A stretch of 64,000 nt of DNA from Scylla paramamosain (lineage: Eukaryota > Arthropoda > Malacostraca > Decapoda > Portunidae): the NCBI RefSeq assembly GCF_035594125.1, contig NC_087163.1:10927501-10991500 (forward strand), written 5' to 3'. Both the position numbers and the translations under genes were made by a program. The notes beneath the pieces were generated by a model. That model was given only the letters and a program-made list of their open reading frames with translations. It searched no databases and was not told the origin of the DNA. Of this stretch, positions 27,556 to 39,296 are shown in pieces (positions within the stretch are counted from its first letter, which is position 1; every line of letters starts with the position of its first letter).

Positions 27556-28147
27556 CAACATTTTTGACAACTCACAAGCTGAGAAAGAATCGCAAACTAC
27601 GTGCTAAAAGGTCACAGCCAGAAGAAAAGAGTTTACATAAGTATGAGGCCTATAATATTCTGTGGATCACCTCCCACAATAAGAATATTATATTAGTCTT
27701 CTAAGAGAACAAATTCTTTGTAGTCTTCTGGAAAACAGGCGAATACCCCGAGTAGGCTTGTGAAGCCCGGGTAGAGAACAGACAGTTGCAATCCAGCAGA
27801 GTATTACGAATATCCTCTGGCTCACTCCTGGGAGCTCTGAATCCTAGTCACGTTTAACAGCACAAAAACACTCAGAACACAGGTGCCCAACAACTGACAA
27901 GATCAAAAGGGTCAAATGACCGCTTTTGCACTGTCACTACGACGCAGAACGCCATTATACTCAGACGGTTCCGAATGGAGTCGATAGGGTAAAGTATTCC
28001 TCATAGTTATCGGGATGCAGCAAACTCCGGCAGGCTCTCGTGGAAGTCCCTTCTACCTAGGATGACAGGTGCATATTGCCACAACGCTCATCAATTATTA
28101 CTAAGAACGGCCCACTAATATATGACATCTGCCCCTTAAGAATTTCT

Positions 28148-28149
<2 letters not shown>
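27556..28149. other. Unassigned, no gene seen
   Basis: About 590 bp with no recognised repeat or coding motif. Confidence 0.45.

Positions 28150-28226
<77 letters not shown>
28150..28226. repeat. (CT)n microsatellite
   Basis: CT array of about 75 bp. Confidence 0.97.
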
Positions 28227-28354
28227 GTCACGCGTTCTGCCAGTATGGTCCCTAAGGTCGGACTGAGCGCGAAAAACATACACTGTTCGCAATCTCAAGC
28301 GTCACAGGCAGTGACTCATGTGGTTGGGGAAAGACGCATGGGCCAGGGGAGTAA

Positions 28355-28475
<121 letters not shown>

Positions 28476-29330
28476 AGAGAAGAAGCGAGAGAAAGACAAA
28501 AGGTGCCTGAGATCCAATAAATGCCTACCCGCGCTCCCCGTACTTTAAAAATATGCGTTCTCATGTAGTCTTCTTCCCCTATTAATCTTAATTACTTCCC
28601 TTTGCTCCCTCAAATTGATTTTGATACATAATATATTAGAAAAGTTGCCTTACCCGATAATATAGTCAGTTTTCAGCCTAATTGTTTCTAGCTTTTTTTT
28701 TCTGTCTTTCCTCCAGTTCAGTTGTTCGGATTTCCTCCTTCATAGAGTGACCACAAAATTATGGAATTTTGACCAGAATTATCATACATAGTCACTACTA
28801 AGGTCAATCATAGCATATATTTTGATTTGTGTTGTATACAGTATTTTTAAAAAATCAGCTGTCACATTATATGATTTTTTTTATTTTTCTGTCGGCCATA
28901 ATAGTCATTTTTATTTCTCTCAATAGATTTCCCCCTTGGAATCGTAAATTTTCCCTCAGTGGGAAATTTCCCCCATGTTGGGAAATACTGAGCTAGCCCC
29001 TCTAGCTGAGGAAATACTGAGCTAGCCCCCCTAGCAGAGGAAATACTGAGCTAGTCCATATTAATTCTTATAAAGAAATGTTCTTTTAGTAACAAAGGCA
29101 ATGAAAGCGGGATGTCCAGTGGGCTGGCTTCATTCCCTCTGTGTCCTCTCCCTGCTCTCTCTCGCCCTGCTCCCCTCCCCTCTCGAAGCAGAGTGGGACC
29201 ACGTCCTCACTATCGTTCCCACGCTTAGTTGGGTTTGGTTGGTCACTAGGAAAGAACACACATAGCTTGCCAGAGTGATGGAGCGCTGGCATTAATGTCG
29301 AGGGGATGTATTTAGAGGGCCATTACTAGT
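28476..29330 (+). repeat. Gmr1-like Gypsy left LTR/leader region
   Basis: The segment 28490-28640 (CCAATAAATGCCTACCCGCG, then TAGTCTTCTTCCCCTATTAA and TAATATATTAGAAAAGTT) repeats at 30690-30845. The block 29056-29325 repeats at 31700-31960 and, more weakly, at 20215-20545. AATAAA at 28517 could serve as a poly(A) signal. The right side fuses directly to integrase-coding sequence at 29332, implying an internal deletion of leader, gag and most of the integrase. Confidence 0.5.
28982..29054. repeat. 29-bp tandem repeat, 2.5 units
   Basis: Units start GAAATACTGAGCTAGCCCC at 28982, 29011 and 29040 (the last partial). The first two units differ at only a few positions. Confidence 0.9.
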
Positions 29331-29331
29331 A

Positions 29332-30463
29332 ATGAAAGCGTATTATGACTGGAAGGCCAAGTATCGGAGTTTTGTTCCCGGGGATGAGGTGCTGGTGTCA
29401 CTCCCTGTCCAAGAACGGCCACTGGCTGCATATTACAGTGGTCCCTACGTAGCAGAGAGGGGAGTAGGCGAACTAAATCATATGGTTGCTACTCTTCATC
29501 GGGAAAAGCGAACTCAGCTTTGCCATATCAATGTGTTGAAGGCTTATTTTTGTTATACTAGTTAGCAAACTCATTTGGTTTCAGCCGTGGAAGAGGCGCC
29601 TTTTTTTGGGGGGGAGGGGATGATGGAGAAGAACCTAATAATTTTGGTCCAGAGTCGATTGTGGCCACAGAATATTGGAAGCAGCTCATAAAAGATAAGC
29701 TAAGTCACTTGGATCCAGGGTGCCAGCATGAGATGTTTGACAGTTTGGGAAGATACCCCTCGGTGTTCAGTAGCGTCCCGGGGAAAAGTGCTTTGGTCAA
29801 GCATGACATAGATGTGAGGAATCCAGCTCACATGATACTGTTTCCTTATCATACCTGAGTGGAGGCGATCAGGCGGTTCCCAACCCCAACTTGTCACCGA
29901 GCTCTCCAGAGATTCCTCGGAGTAATTGGATAATACCGCCGGTTTATTCAAAAGTATTCTACCTTACTGACCCCACTTGATAGACCTCCTACAGAAGAGG
30001 CAGTGGTAGTATTCGAGAGGAGAGTATGAGGAGTCCTTTTTGAATTTGTGCTTTGCATTCTCTCCAAGTTAGGGGCGCCTGATTTTTCAAAGCCGTTTGC
30101 ATTGGCTATTGATGTTAGTCAAATGGAGGTGGTGGCTGTTCTGATGCAGCCAGATGATGACCAAGTCAACCATACTGTTTGCTATTTCTCTAAAAACTTC
30201 ACCCTGCCTCACTTATTGAACAAGAGCCTCTCGCTATAATTTTGGCCTAGTAGCGTTTTGAAGTCTATGTGCCTGCCTACGGCCCCAAAATAACAATTTT
30301 CACAGACCACAGCTCTTTGCAATTTCTAAACTTCCTTAAACTTAAAAATGTGAGGCTCACCCGATGGAGTTTGCTGCTAAATGAGTATAATAATCTTGAT
30401 GTCAGAGACATAAAGGAGGCCGACAATGTCGTTGTCGATTGTTTGTCAAGGACCAAAACTTAA
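29332..30463 (+). pseudogene. Gmr1-like Gypsy pol remnant: integrase end then RT and RNase H
   Basis: Order along the plus strand is unusual for Gypsy elements. First comes an integrase C-terminal domain at 29332-29565 (FVPGDEVLVSLPVQERPL, GPYVAERGVGELN, KRTQLCHINVLKAYF). Then comes the RT N-terminus at 29661-29858 (VKHDIDVRNPAHM). The RT core with its YxDD box is deleted. The connection region (RRFPTP, LQRFLGVIG), RNase H (FSKPFALAIDVSQ, VCYFSKNF, ITIFTDHSSLQFL) and the terminal VVDCLSRTKT follow. Integrase upstream of RT, with the polyprotein ending at RNase H, is the known arrangement of the Gmr1 lineage. Stops (29857, 29937, 30027, 30237) and the deletion make it inactive. Confidence 0.65.
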
Positions 30464-30522
30464 ATATTATTACCTTTATTCTAAAATTTAGTAAGTCATA
30501 AGACCTCCACATTTTTTTCGTT

Positions 30523-30534
30523 CAAGAGGGGGCA
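30523..30534 (+). other. Polypurine tract of the Gmr1-like element
   Basis: CAAGAGGGGGCA lies immediately before TGTTACTAGTGGCGCC, the probable start of the right LTR. This is the position where plus-strand DNA synthesis would be primed. Confidence 0.5.
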
Positions 30535-31550
<1,016 letters not shown>

Positions 31551-31649
31551 TAAGACGTCCCTTGCCCTTTCCACCAAAGTGTTAACCCGATAATTGGTTG
31601 TAGAGACACGGCATGCTCATGGGGAATTCCCCTACTCGGCCAAAGCCCA

Positions 31650-32180
31650 ATCCTTTTTCTAGGAGTAAAAACACTATAGCCAGTTTTCAGCTAGCCCCTC
31701 TAATACGCCCATATTAATTCTTATGAAGAAATTTTCTTTTTAATTGCAAAGGCAGTGAAAATAGGGTGCCGAGCAGACTGGCTTAACTTCCTCTCCGTCC
31801 TCTCCCAGCTCTTCCTCACCGCCTTACGCAGCAGAGTGAGACCTCATTCTCACTATCGTTATCACGCCTAGTCAGATTCAGTTGGTCACTAGTAAAGGAC
31901 GTACATAGCTTGCTGGAGTGACGGGAGATATATTTAGAGGGCCATTATTAGTAATTGTTGCCTAAGGGTTAGCGGAAGTACGCTTCTGCTATTCTAGGTA
32001 GGATAAGCACCAGTCAAGGGCTTGACTGAGTGCTGCGCCAGTGAACTGTGGTGGACTACGGATTCTTACTATCTCCGTCGCTACCTCCTAGTTGTCTTCT
32101 GTCTTGTTGGGACCCTGTTCCCTGTTTTGTGTCTAGCATCATGAGGGCGAGCCTAATGGACTCTCCCACAGCTGGCATAT
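31650..32180 (+). repeat. Gmr1-type leader/LTR-like copy 3
   Basis: Colinear with 28960-29325 (GCTAGCCCCTCTA, CATATTAATTCTTAT, GCAGAGTG, CACTATCGTT, TATTTAGAGGGCCATTA) and, beyond that, with 20520-20680 (GACTGAGTGCTGCGCCA, TTGTTGGGACC). It contains no open frame longer than a few dozen codons. Confidence 0.5.
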
Positions 32181-32965
32181 CAGTAGCATGCGAGACCGGA
32201 CATGGAGAGACCGGACGCATAGTGTAGAGAGGCGTGGTGAGGCGTAATTGATTTTTTTGGTTTCGGTTATGGCGCTGCAACATTGCAGTCATATGGCGCT
32301 GTTACAAAGCCTCAAAGACAACAAAGAGTGTAAGTAACTATATTAACATTAAGACAAAATTATAGGTATGGTAAAAATTTTAAAAGATAGCTAAAAAAGG
32401 TAAACATGAAAAAGAAAATGGTATGAACCATCAAAACCTTAAGTGCTAAAAATGAGAGGGTTGGTATTTTGATGTATTAATTAATTTTATTTAAAAGTGA
32501 CCCAGACTAGTGTCTGGCATTGTTCGTTTCGTACCCAAGACCAAGATATCTGGCATTGTTCGTTATGTGCCCAAGAACACTGAACCCACTGATGCAGATA
32601 TCTGGAGTTGTTCATTATGTGCCTAAAACACTTACCCCACTTACTCTGGCCCTAAGACCCAGCGTTGTTCGTTACATTTCTTCCACGCTTGCCTAGAGGT
32701 TCTCCCAGTGTAAGATTAAAATTCCGCCCAACAATATATTACTGATAAAATAAATAAAAGAAAAACTTTTAAAAAGTAATCTATAATTTGTTTAAAAGAC
32801 CAAACTTCTCCATAAACATAAGGACCTCATGTCCTGGAGAGAGAGAGAGAGTCCTCTCTCCAAGTATGGATGACATCTGGAAACTCCCATCCTCGTCGCG
32901 ACAATAGAAAAGATATGGCTCTCGCAGCTCCACCAGACTGGGACACTACACTAGAAGGTTTCGCA
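32181..32965. other. Unassigned, with degenerate tandem repeat at 32511-32680
   Basis: Around 32511, 32549, 32601 and 32661 a motif close to CTGGCATTGTTCGTTATGTG recurs at irregular 40-60 bp spacing. The same motif recurs at about 51972 and 52035. No coding sequence is seen. Confidence 0.5.
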
Positions 32966-34891
32966 CTTTTTTTTATTTTTTATGTAGGAAGGACACTGGC
33001 GAAGGGCAACAAAAATCCAATAAAAAAATCTTGCGTTAGAGAGGTGGACAGAATAGGGGTGAGAGAAAGAAGAAAGTCTTGTGCAGCGAGGCCCCTTAAG
33101 GAGGGCAGGCATGCAGTTAGCAAGATCAGAAGAGCAGTTAGCATGAAAATAGCGGTAGAAGACAGCTAGATATGGAACATTGTGGCGGTGAGAGAGAGGC
33201 TGAAGACAGTCGATTAGAGGATAGGAGTTGATGAGACAAAAAGCTTTTCATTCCACCCTGTCTAGAAGAGCAGTATGAGTGGAACCCTCCCAGACATCTG
33301 AAGCATACTCCATACATGGACGGATAAGGCCCTTGTACAGAGTTGGCAGCTGGGGGGGGGTGAGAAAACTGGCGGAGACGTCTCAGAACACCTAACTTCA
33401 TAGAAGCTGTTTTAGCTAGAGATGAGATGTGAAGTTTCCAGTTCAGATTATAAGTAAAGGACAGACCGAGGATGTTCAGTGTAGAAGAGGGGGACAGTTG
33501 AGTGTCATTGAAGAAGAGGGGATAGTTGTCTGGAAGGTTGTGTCGAGTTGATAGATGGAGGAATTGAGTTTTTGAGGCATTGAACAATACCAAGTTTGCT
33601 CTGCCCCAATCAGAAATTTTAGAAAGATCAGAAGTCAAGCGTTCTGTGGCTTTCCTGCTTCCCTGTTTACCTCCTGAAGGGTTGGACGTCTATGAAAAGA
33701 CGTGGAAAAGTGCAGGGTGGTATCATCAGCGTAGGAGTGGATAGGACAAGAAGTTTGGTTTAGAAGATCATTAATGAATAATAAGAAGAGAGTGGGTGAC
33801 AGGGCAGAACCCTGAGGAACACCACTGTTAATAGATTTAGGAGAAGAACAGTGACCGTCTACCACAGCAGCAATAGAACGGTCAGAAAGGAAACTTGAGA
33901 TGAAGTTACAGAGAGAAGGATAGAAACCGTAGGAGGGTAGTTTGGAAATCAAAGCTTTGTGCCAGACTCTATCTAAAGCTTTTGATATGTCCAAGGCAAC
34001 AGCAAAAGTTTCAGCAAAATCTCTAAAAGAGGATGACCAAGACTCAGTAAGGAAAGCCAGAAGATCACCAGTAGAGCGGCCTTGACGGAACCCATACTGG
34101 CGATCAGATAGAAGGTTGTGAAGTGATAGATGTTTAAGAATCTTCCTGTTAAGGATAGATTAAAAAACTTTAGATAGGCAGGAAATTAAAGCTATAGGAC
34201 GGTAGTTTGAGGGATTAGAACGGTCACCCTTTTTAGGAACAGGTTGAATGTAGGCAAACTTCCAGCAAGAAGGAAAGGTAGATGTTGACAGACAGAACTG
34301 AAAGAGTTTCACTAAGCAAGGTGCAAGCACGGAGGCACAGTTTCGGAGAACAATAGGAGGGACCCCATCAGGTCCATAAGCCTTCCGAGGGTTTAGGCCA
34401 GCGAGGGCATGGAAAACATCATTGCGAAGAATTTTAATAGGTGGCATGAAGTAGTTAGAGGGTGGAGGAGAGGGAGGAACAAGCCCAGAATCGTCCAAGG
34501 TAAAGTTTTTAGCAAAGGTTTGAGCCAAGAGTTCAGCTTTAGAAATAGATGTGATAGCAGTGGTGCCATCTGGTTGAAATAGAGGAGGGAAAGAAGAAGA
34601 AGCAAAGTTATTGGAGATATTTTTGGCTAGATGCCAGAAATCACGAGGGGAGTTAGATCTTGAAAGGTTTTGACATTTTCTGTTAATGAAGGAGTTTTTG
34701 TCTAGTTGGAGAACAGACTTGGCATTATTCTGGGCAGAAATATAAAGTGCATGAGATTCTGGTGATGGAAAGCTTAAGTACTTTTTGTGGGCCATCTCTC
34801 TATCATGTATAGCACGAGAACAAGCTGTGTTAAACCAAGGTTTAGAAGGTTTAGGACCAGAAAAAGAGTGAGGAATGTACGCCTCCATGCC
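32966..34891 (-). mobile_element. Family A LINE, 5'-truncated
   Basis: Antisense copy from the 3' UTR (GGACACTGGCGAAGGGCAAC) to the linker segment encoding [20 protein letters not shown], where it stops 10 bp before the left LTR of a Gypsy element. A small deletion joins the 3' UTR to the C-terminal coding part at about 33020. It is among the less diverged copies of the family. Confidence 0.8.
33138..34888 (-). pseudogene. Family A RT polyprotein, partial and broken
   Basis: From right to left: linker and RT N-part in one open block (34888-34160: [47 protein letters not shown]), a stop just after, then DISKALDRVWH (box A with F changed to L), SGVPQGSALSP and YADDTTLHF in 33994-33635. A frameshift follows, then the thumb region 33638-33138. 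Two breaks and a one-base change in a G run near 33350 remove the C-terminus. Otherwise the RT residues are intact, suggesting recent decay. Confidence 0.75.
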
Positions 34892-34901
34892 ACTGAAAGA
34901 G

Positions 34902-35129
34902 TGTTATAATTATTAAGGTTAGTTATAATTGTTAACGTTTACTGTATCGGTCACTGTTTTCATATGTGGTTACTGTTTTGGTTACTGGTTCAGTCGAGTC
35001 AAATTGTGAGACCACCTCCAGCATGAGGTCGGTCAAGCTCTAGGCCCTGTATAGCAAACTACGCTTCAGTAAAAGATGTCCCTGCCACAGTTATTTGGAC
35101 TTTTATTCCGCCGCACTGAGGTTATTACA
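34902..35129 (+). repeat. Left LTR of Gypsy element
   Basis: 228 bp, TG...CA ends, inside 5-bp repeats AAGAG. It is followed by TTGGTGATGAGGATGG, where the primer-binding site would lie; the priming tRNA could not be identified by eye. Confidence 0.88.
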
Positions 35130-35141
35130 TTGGTGATGAGG

Positions 35142-35860
35142 ATGGCGACTATTGGAAAGGTGGAAGAATTTAACCAAGACGCCGACTCAATATGTGGAGC
35201 AGCTGGGGCATTTCTTTGATGCTAACGACATTGTGGAAGAGAAGAAGAAATCCACTCTGTTGGCTGTGTGCGGGGCAAGAACCTACGAGTTAATCAGGTG
35301 ACTGTTTACCAGTAAAGACAACGGACAAAAGTTACAGTGACCTGAAAGCACTACTGGGGAATCACCTGTGTCCAAAGCCGTCGATGATCTTGAAGCGCTT
35401 CAACTTCAATTCACTCTTCAAGCATTCAACTGAATCAGTGTCCTCTTTCATCGCTGATCTTAGAAAATTAGCGGAGCACTGTGATTATGGAAACCAACTG
35501 TCTGACATGTTACGTGATAGATTGGTGTGCGGAATTGTCAACAGAAAAATACAAGCGAGGCTGTTGGCAGACGGGCATCTGGACTTCAAGAAAGAAGAGA
35601 CCACGGCTCTGGCCATAGAGGTAGCGGTGAGGGACACTGCAGACCTACAACAGGCGGATGAGCAGCGAGAAAATCACGTGAACAAGATCCAGCAACGCAG
35701 CCGAAATGAAAGGAGTGGCGACAACCAGGTTCTGGGCGGCAGTGCTACAGGTATGGAGGTCCGCATGGGGCTCCTGACTGCCGTTTTGCAAGCGCCACGT
35801 GTTATACTTGCAGGAAAGTGAGCCATTAGGCTAGATTGTGTCGGAACGAGATAAAAAAGA
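35142..35860 (+). pseudogene. Gypsy Gag, broken
   Basis: Structural protein that would form the particle around the element's RNA. The start ATG at 35142 opens MATIGKVEEFN. After a frame change come YVEQLGHFFDANDIVEEKKK and LLAVCGARTYELI, then a clean block at 35384-35821 with FIADLRKLAEHCDYG and MLRDRLVCGIVNRKIQARLL, the conserved core of Gypsy Gag. The C-terminus carries two zinc knuckles near 35750-35845. In the first, a cysteine is replaced by tyrosine (CYRY). The second (CYTC...H...C) has a TAG at 35827-35829 inside it. Frameshifts and stops exclude a functional Gag. Confidence 0.75.
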
Positions 35861-35920
35861 AAAATGCACAAGATTGAGGGTATGGTGGAGAAGAGTGAGA
35901 AGAGTGAAGAGGAATAAGTT

Positions 35921-36172
35921 ATGTATACAGTGCGTACATCTCATGAACTACCTATAATTTTTTACCCAAAGTTAAACAAGGCCGTGGATCCTTTGGAGGC
36001 AGATACGGGTGCTGAGGTGTCCATCCTGAGTAAGAAAGATTATGAAGGAAGCTGGAAGGGTAAGTGCAAGCCAACGCTTGAGCCTTCCAATGCCGTATTG
36101 CGCACCTACAGTGGCAACTTATTGAAGGTAATGGGTGAAGTGAATGTGGAGGCAAAATATGGTAATCAGTAA
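35921..36172 (+). pseudogene. Gypsy aspartic protease domain
   Basis: Retropepsin-type domain that would cut the polyprotein. The active-site triad is present in ADTGAEVSILS (36002-36010 encodes D-T-G). The second half with the conserved glycine region is followed by a stop at about 36170. The next stretch in another frame (ILPLVVVDGDGPNLMGRNWL, 36165-36230) is the usual protease-to-RT boundary motif, so a frameshift separates protease from RT. Confidence 0.7.
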
Positions 36173-36319
36173 AATTCTGCCGTTAGTGGTAGTGGACGGA
36201 GATGGGCCAAACTTAATGGGAAGAAATTGGCTAAGGCAAATCAAGTTGGAATGGGATGCAGTTTATAGTTGTGGCTTAGATTGTGACGGTGCCGTTTCAG
36301 TAACGTTTTCAAAGATGAG

Positions 36320-37533
36320 TTGGGTAAAATCCGAATCACCAAGGCTGCCATTCGTGTACATAAGGATGCCCAACCCAAGTTTTGCAATGCTCGCTCGTTG
36401 CCCTATGCCTTGAGAGACCAAGTGGAGCAAGAGCTGGAACGACTGGTTAAGGATGGGGTCATTGAGCCGATGCAGTTCTCAGAGTGGGCAGCACCTATAG
36501 TCCCGATAGTTAAGGAAGATGAATCCATACGTATTTGTGAGGACTACAAGATGACTGTGAACAGCGTGTGTAGAGTAGACAGTTACCCGATCCCTAAAAT
36601 TGAAGGTTTATTTGCTAATTTTTCAGGAGGGAAGACTTTCTCAAAATTAGATCTCTCGTATGCTTATTCACAACTGCCACTAGAGGAGGAATCTAAGGAA
36701 CGTGTAACAATAAATACATGTAAGGGATTATTCGTGTACAATCGTTTACCATATGGGGTTTCCTCAACGCCATCACTCTGGAATTTTCCAGAGTGATGGA
36801 AAATTTGCTCCAGGATAAGCCTCACATGGTAGTTTATTTGGAAGACATACTAGTGACAGGAAAATCTGAAACAGAACATCTAAATAACCTGACAGTTTTG
36901 AGACGTATGGATGCGGCAGGGGTGAGGTTGCAATTAAAGAACTGTGTTTTCTAAGCACCTGAGGTCACCTATTCAGGCCATAAAATTAATGCCGAGAGAC
37001 TGCACCCTTCTGAGGAGAAGGTTCGAGCTATTATAAAGGCGCCCACACCAAGGAATGTCACTGAATTGAGGGCATATTTAGGGCCTGTAAATTATTATGG
37101 CCGATATGTTCCTAATCTTTCTACGATATTCGCCCCATTGTACAGAGTGTTACAGCAAGACGTCAAGTGGCAATGGGGGCCAGAAGAGGAGCAGGTATTT
37201 TTCCAGTTTAAACAACTCTTGGGGAGCTCCAGAGTGTTAGCGTACTGTGACGTCAGGAAGCCCTTCCTGCTCACCTGTGACGCGTCGCCACACAGTTTGG
37301 GAGCTGTTCTTGCACACCGCATGGAGTCGGGAGAGGAGAAACCGATTGCTTTTGCATCCCGAACCTTGAGTGCAGCTGAACGAAAGTATGCTCAAGTAGA
37401 GAAAGAAGATTTGACCATAGTATTTAGTGTAAAAAAAAAATTAATAACTACTTGTATGGGCGCCATTTTGAAACAATATCTGGCCATTAAGCACTTAAAA
37501 GCTTGTTTAATGAAAACAGGCCGGTTCCTGTAA
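36320..37533 (+). pseudogene. Gypsy reverse transcriptase and RNase H, broken
   Basis: RT starts with PKFCNARSLPYALRDQVEQE and EWAAPIVPIVKED, then SYPIPKIEGLFANFSGGKTF and FSKLDLSYAYSQL (box A). A frameshift near 36790 follows the SSTPSLW segment, where FGVSSAPS is usual. Box C reads V-V-Y-L-E-D (36835-36846): the first aspartate of the YxDD pair is glutamate. After a TAG near 36953 (NCVF then stop) the connection and RNase H follow in one open block (FLLTCDASPHSLGAVLAHR, PIAFASRTLSAAERKYAQVE). RNase H is interrupted in a poly(A)-like stretch at about 37430. Not functional. Confidence 0.8.
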
Positions 37534-37629
37534 TGGCTTCTAGTCGTATCCAGCGCTGGGCCTTAACACTCTGCGTATGAGTATACCATCACTCAAAAAC
37601 CAGGGAAGGATATTGTACACGCTGATGCT

Positions 37630-38860
37630 TTGAGCTGCCTCCCTCACCCAGAATGCCCGAAGGTTACGCCTGTACCCGGGGATGTGTTGTGTTTGTTGGA
37701 GCGATTAGATGCGGCACCGGTCACAGCGAGGGATTTGAAGCGGTGGACGGACAGAGACTCGCGACAGTCAGAGTCAGAGGTAGCATCCTTTACGGTTGGC
37801 CTGACAGAGTATTGGAGGAAGCACATAAACCTTATTTTAGAAGGAAACAGGAGTTAGTATTCAAAATGGAATAATTTTGTGGAGATCAAGAATGGTAGTG
37901 CCTCCGGTAGCAAGGAAGAAAGTTTTAGCGGAACTACATGAAACTCATCCAGGGGTCTCACGCATGAAAGACATTGCACGTAGTTATGTGTGGTGGCCCA
38001 ATATAGATAGAGATATTGAACTAACCGCGCAGCAGTGTTCGCAGTGCCAACAGCTGAGAAATCTTCCTCCTGGCATCCGTGGGAATGGCCGCAGAACCCC
38101 TGGTCGAGGTTACATCTGAATTACGCGGGGCCTTTTAAGAATAAGATGCTCCTCGTCATCGTTGATGCGCATTCCAAGTGGATCGACATTCATTCTGTAC
38201 ATTCAGCCACTTCGTTTTCTACCATCGAGAAATGACCTTCGCATCACAATGATTACCTCATACGGTAGTGACAGATAATGGCACCAATTTTTCTAGTGCG
38301 CAATTTGAGGCATTTTTGAGACAAAACAGTATTGTTTACATAAAACCTTCTCCCTATCATCCAGCTTCCAACGGTTTGGTGGAAAGGGCTGTGCGAAATT
38401 TAAAAAATTCCTTAGAAAAAATTACAGGATTTGGTGGAGCAGGCCGTGCAAAATTTCAAAAATTCCCTAGAAAAAATGACAGGAGTCTCCTTAGAGTCTA
38501 AAATAAGTAAGTTTTTCTTGCGGTACCGCGTCACACACACCACAGACTACAACAGGAGTGTCCCCTGCTGAGCTTTTAGTAGGAAGATAATTAAGAACTT
38601 GTTTGAACTTACTGTGTCCAGGTATCCAGGATAGAGTTCAGTGGGAGCAAGAAATGCAGAAGTATTACCATGATCAAAGAACACGGCCAAGGGGGTTTCA
38701 GGTAGATGCCGTTTATATTGTTAGTTTTCTTACCAGGCGTAATTGTACAAAAAAACTGGTCCAGTTTCGTTCAAGGTGGAACTGTACGATGGGCGAATTG
38801 TACGACGTCATCTCGATTATGTGAGGAGAAGAATAAGCCTGGAGAAGGAGGACAATATCG
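37630..38860 (+). pseudogene. Gypsy integrase, broken, with catalytic Asp changed
   Basis: Integrase would insert the cDNA. The HHCC zinc-binding domain is visible (ELHETHPGVSRMKDIARSY, then CSQCQ, 37940-38050). The core domain reads HLNYAGPF at 38113-38136, where HLDYAG is expected: the first catalytic Asp is Asn. The second motif TDNGTNF (38270-38290) and the Glu motif LVERAV (38376-38394) are present. A 55-bp tandem duplication then repeats the Glu region (38375-38429 and 38430-38484) and shifts the frame. The C-terminal chromatin-facing part (YYHDQRTRPRGFQVDAVY; FKVELYDGRIVRRHLDYVRR) ends near 38830. Confidence 0.75.
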
Positions 38861-38869
38861 CTGAGGGCA

Positions 38870-39283
38870 TTGTATCTCCTCCCTTGGACATCTCGGATAC
38901 CGCAGTGGTATGACGTGAAGCAAGGTTCGCTACGCTCGAGCTTGATGCCGCCTCTGGAAGCAGCAGGCGATTCGGAGCAGTCACTGGGCCATTTTAGCGA
39001 CGTCCCTGATTCGGCTTGGGAGTGGAAAGAGACACTGACTCAAGAGTCGGAGCTGCGTTTGCCGTTACGGGAGCCGCCTGAAGTGGATGAGGCACTACGC
39101 AGACGCCGTTCGGAAAGGTTACTCAAGGAACCAGACCTTTTGCAGATAACTTGGGATTATTTTTTTCTTGTTTGTTTCACTTTTAAATATTTAGTCCATA
39201 TTTGTGTTACTTGTATTTTTTTTTTTTTGTTTCCTTTCGGCTTGGTTTTATCTAGTGTGGTATTGCTTCAAAACTGTGGTTTT
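38870..39283 (+). pseudogene. C-terminal tail of Gypsy polyprotein and 3' UTR
   Basis: Open for about 100 codons (ESELRLPLREPPEVDEALRR), ending in an RSERLLKEP basic segment typical of Gypsy polyprotein tails, then a hydrophobic/T-rich stretch that is probably untranslated. No envelope features are evident. Confidence 0.5.
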
Positions 39284-39296
39284 AAAGGGGGATGAG
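39284..39296 (+). other. Polypurine tract of Gypsy element
   Basis: AAAGGGGGATGAG immediately 5' of the right LTR start TGTTATAATT. Confidence 0.75.

Noticed and set aside
35131..35150. tRNA primer-binding site after the left Gypsy LTR
   Set aside because: The sequence TTGGTGATGAGGATGG could not be matched by eye to a specific tRNA 3' end, so no call is made.
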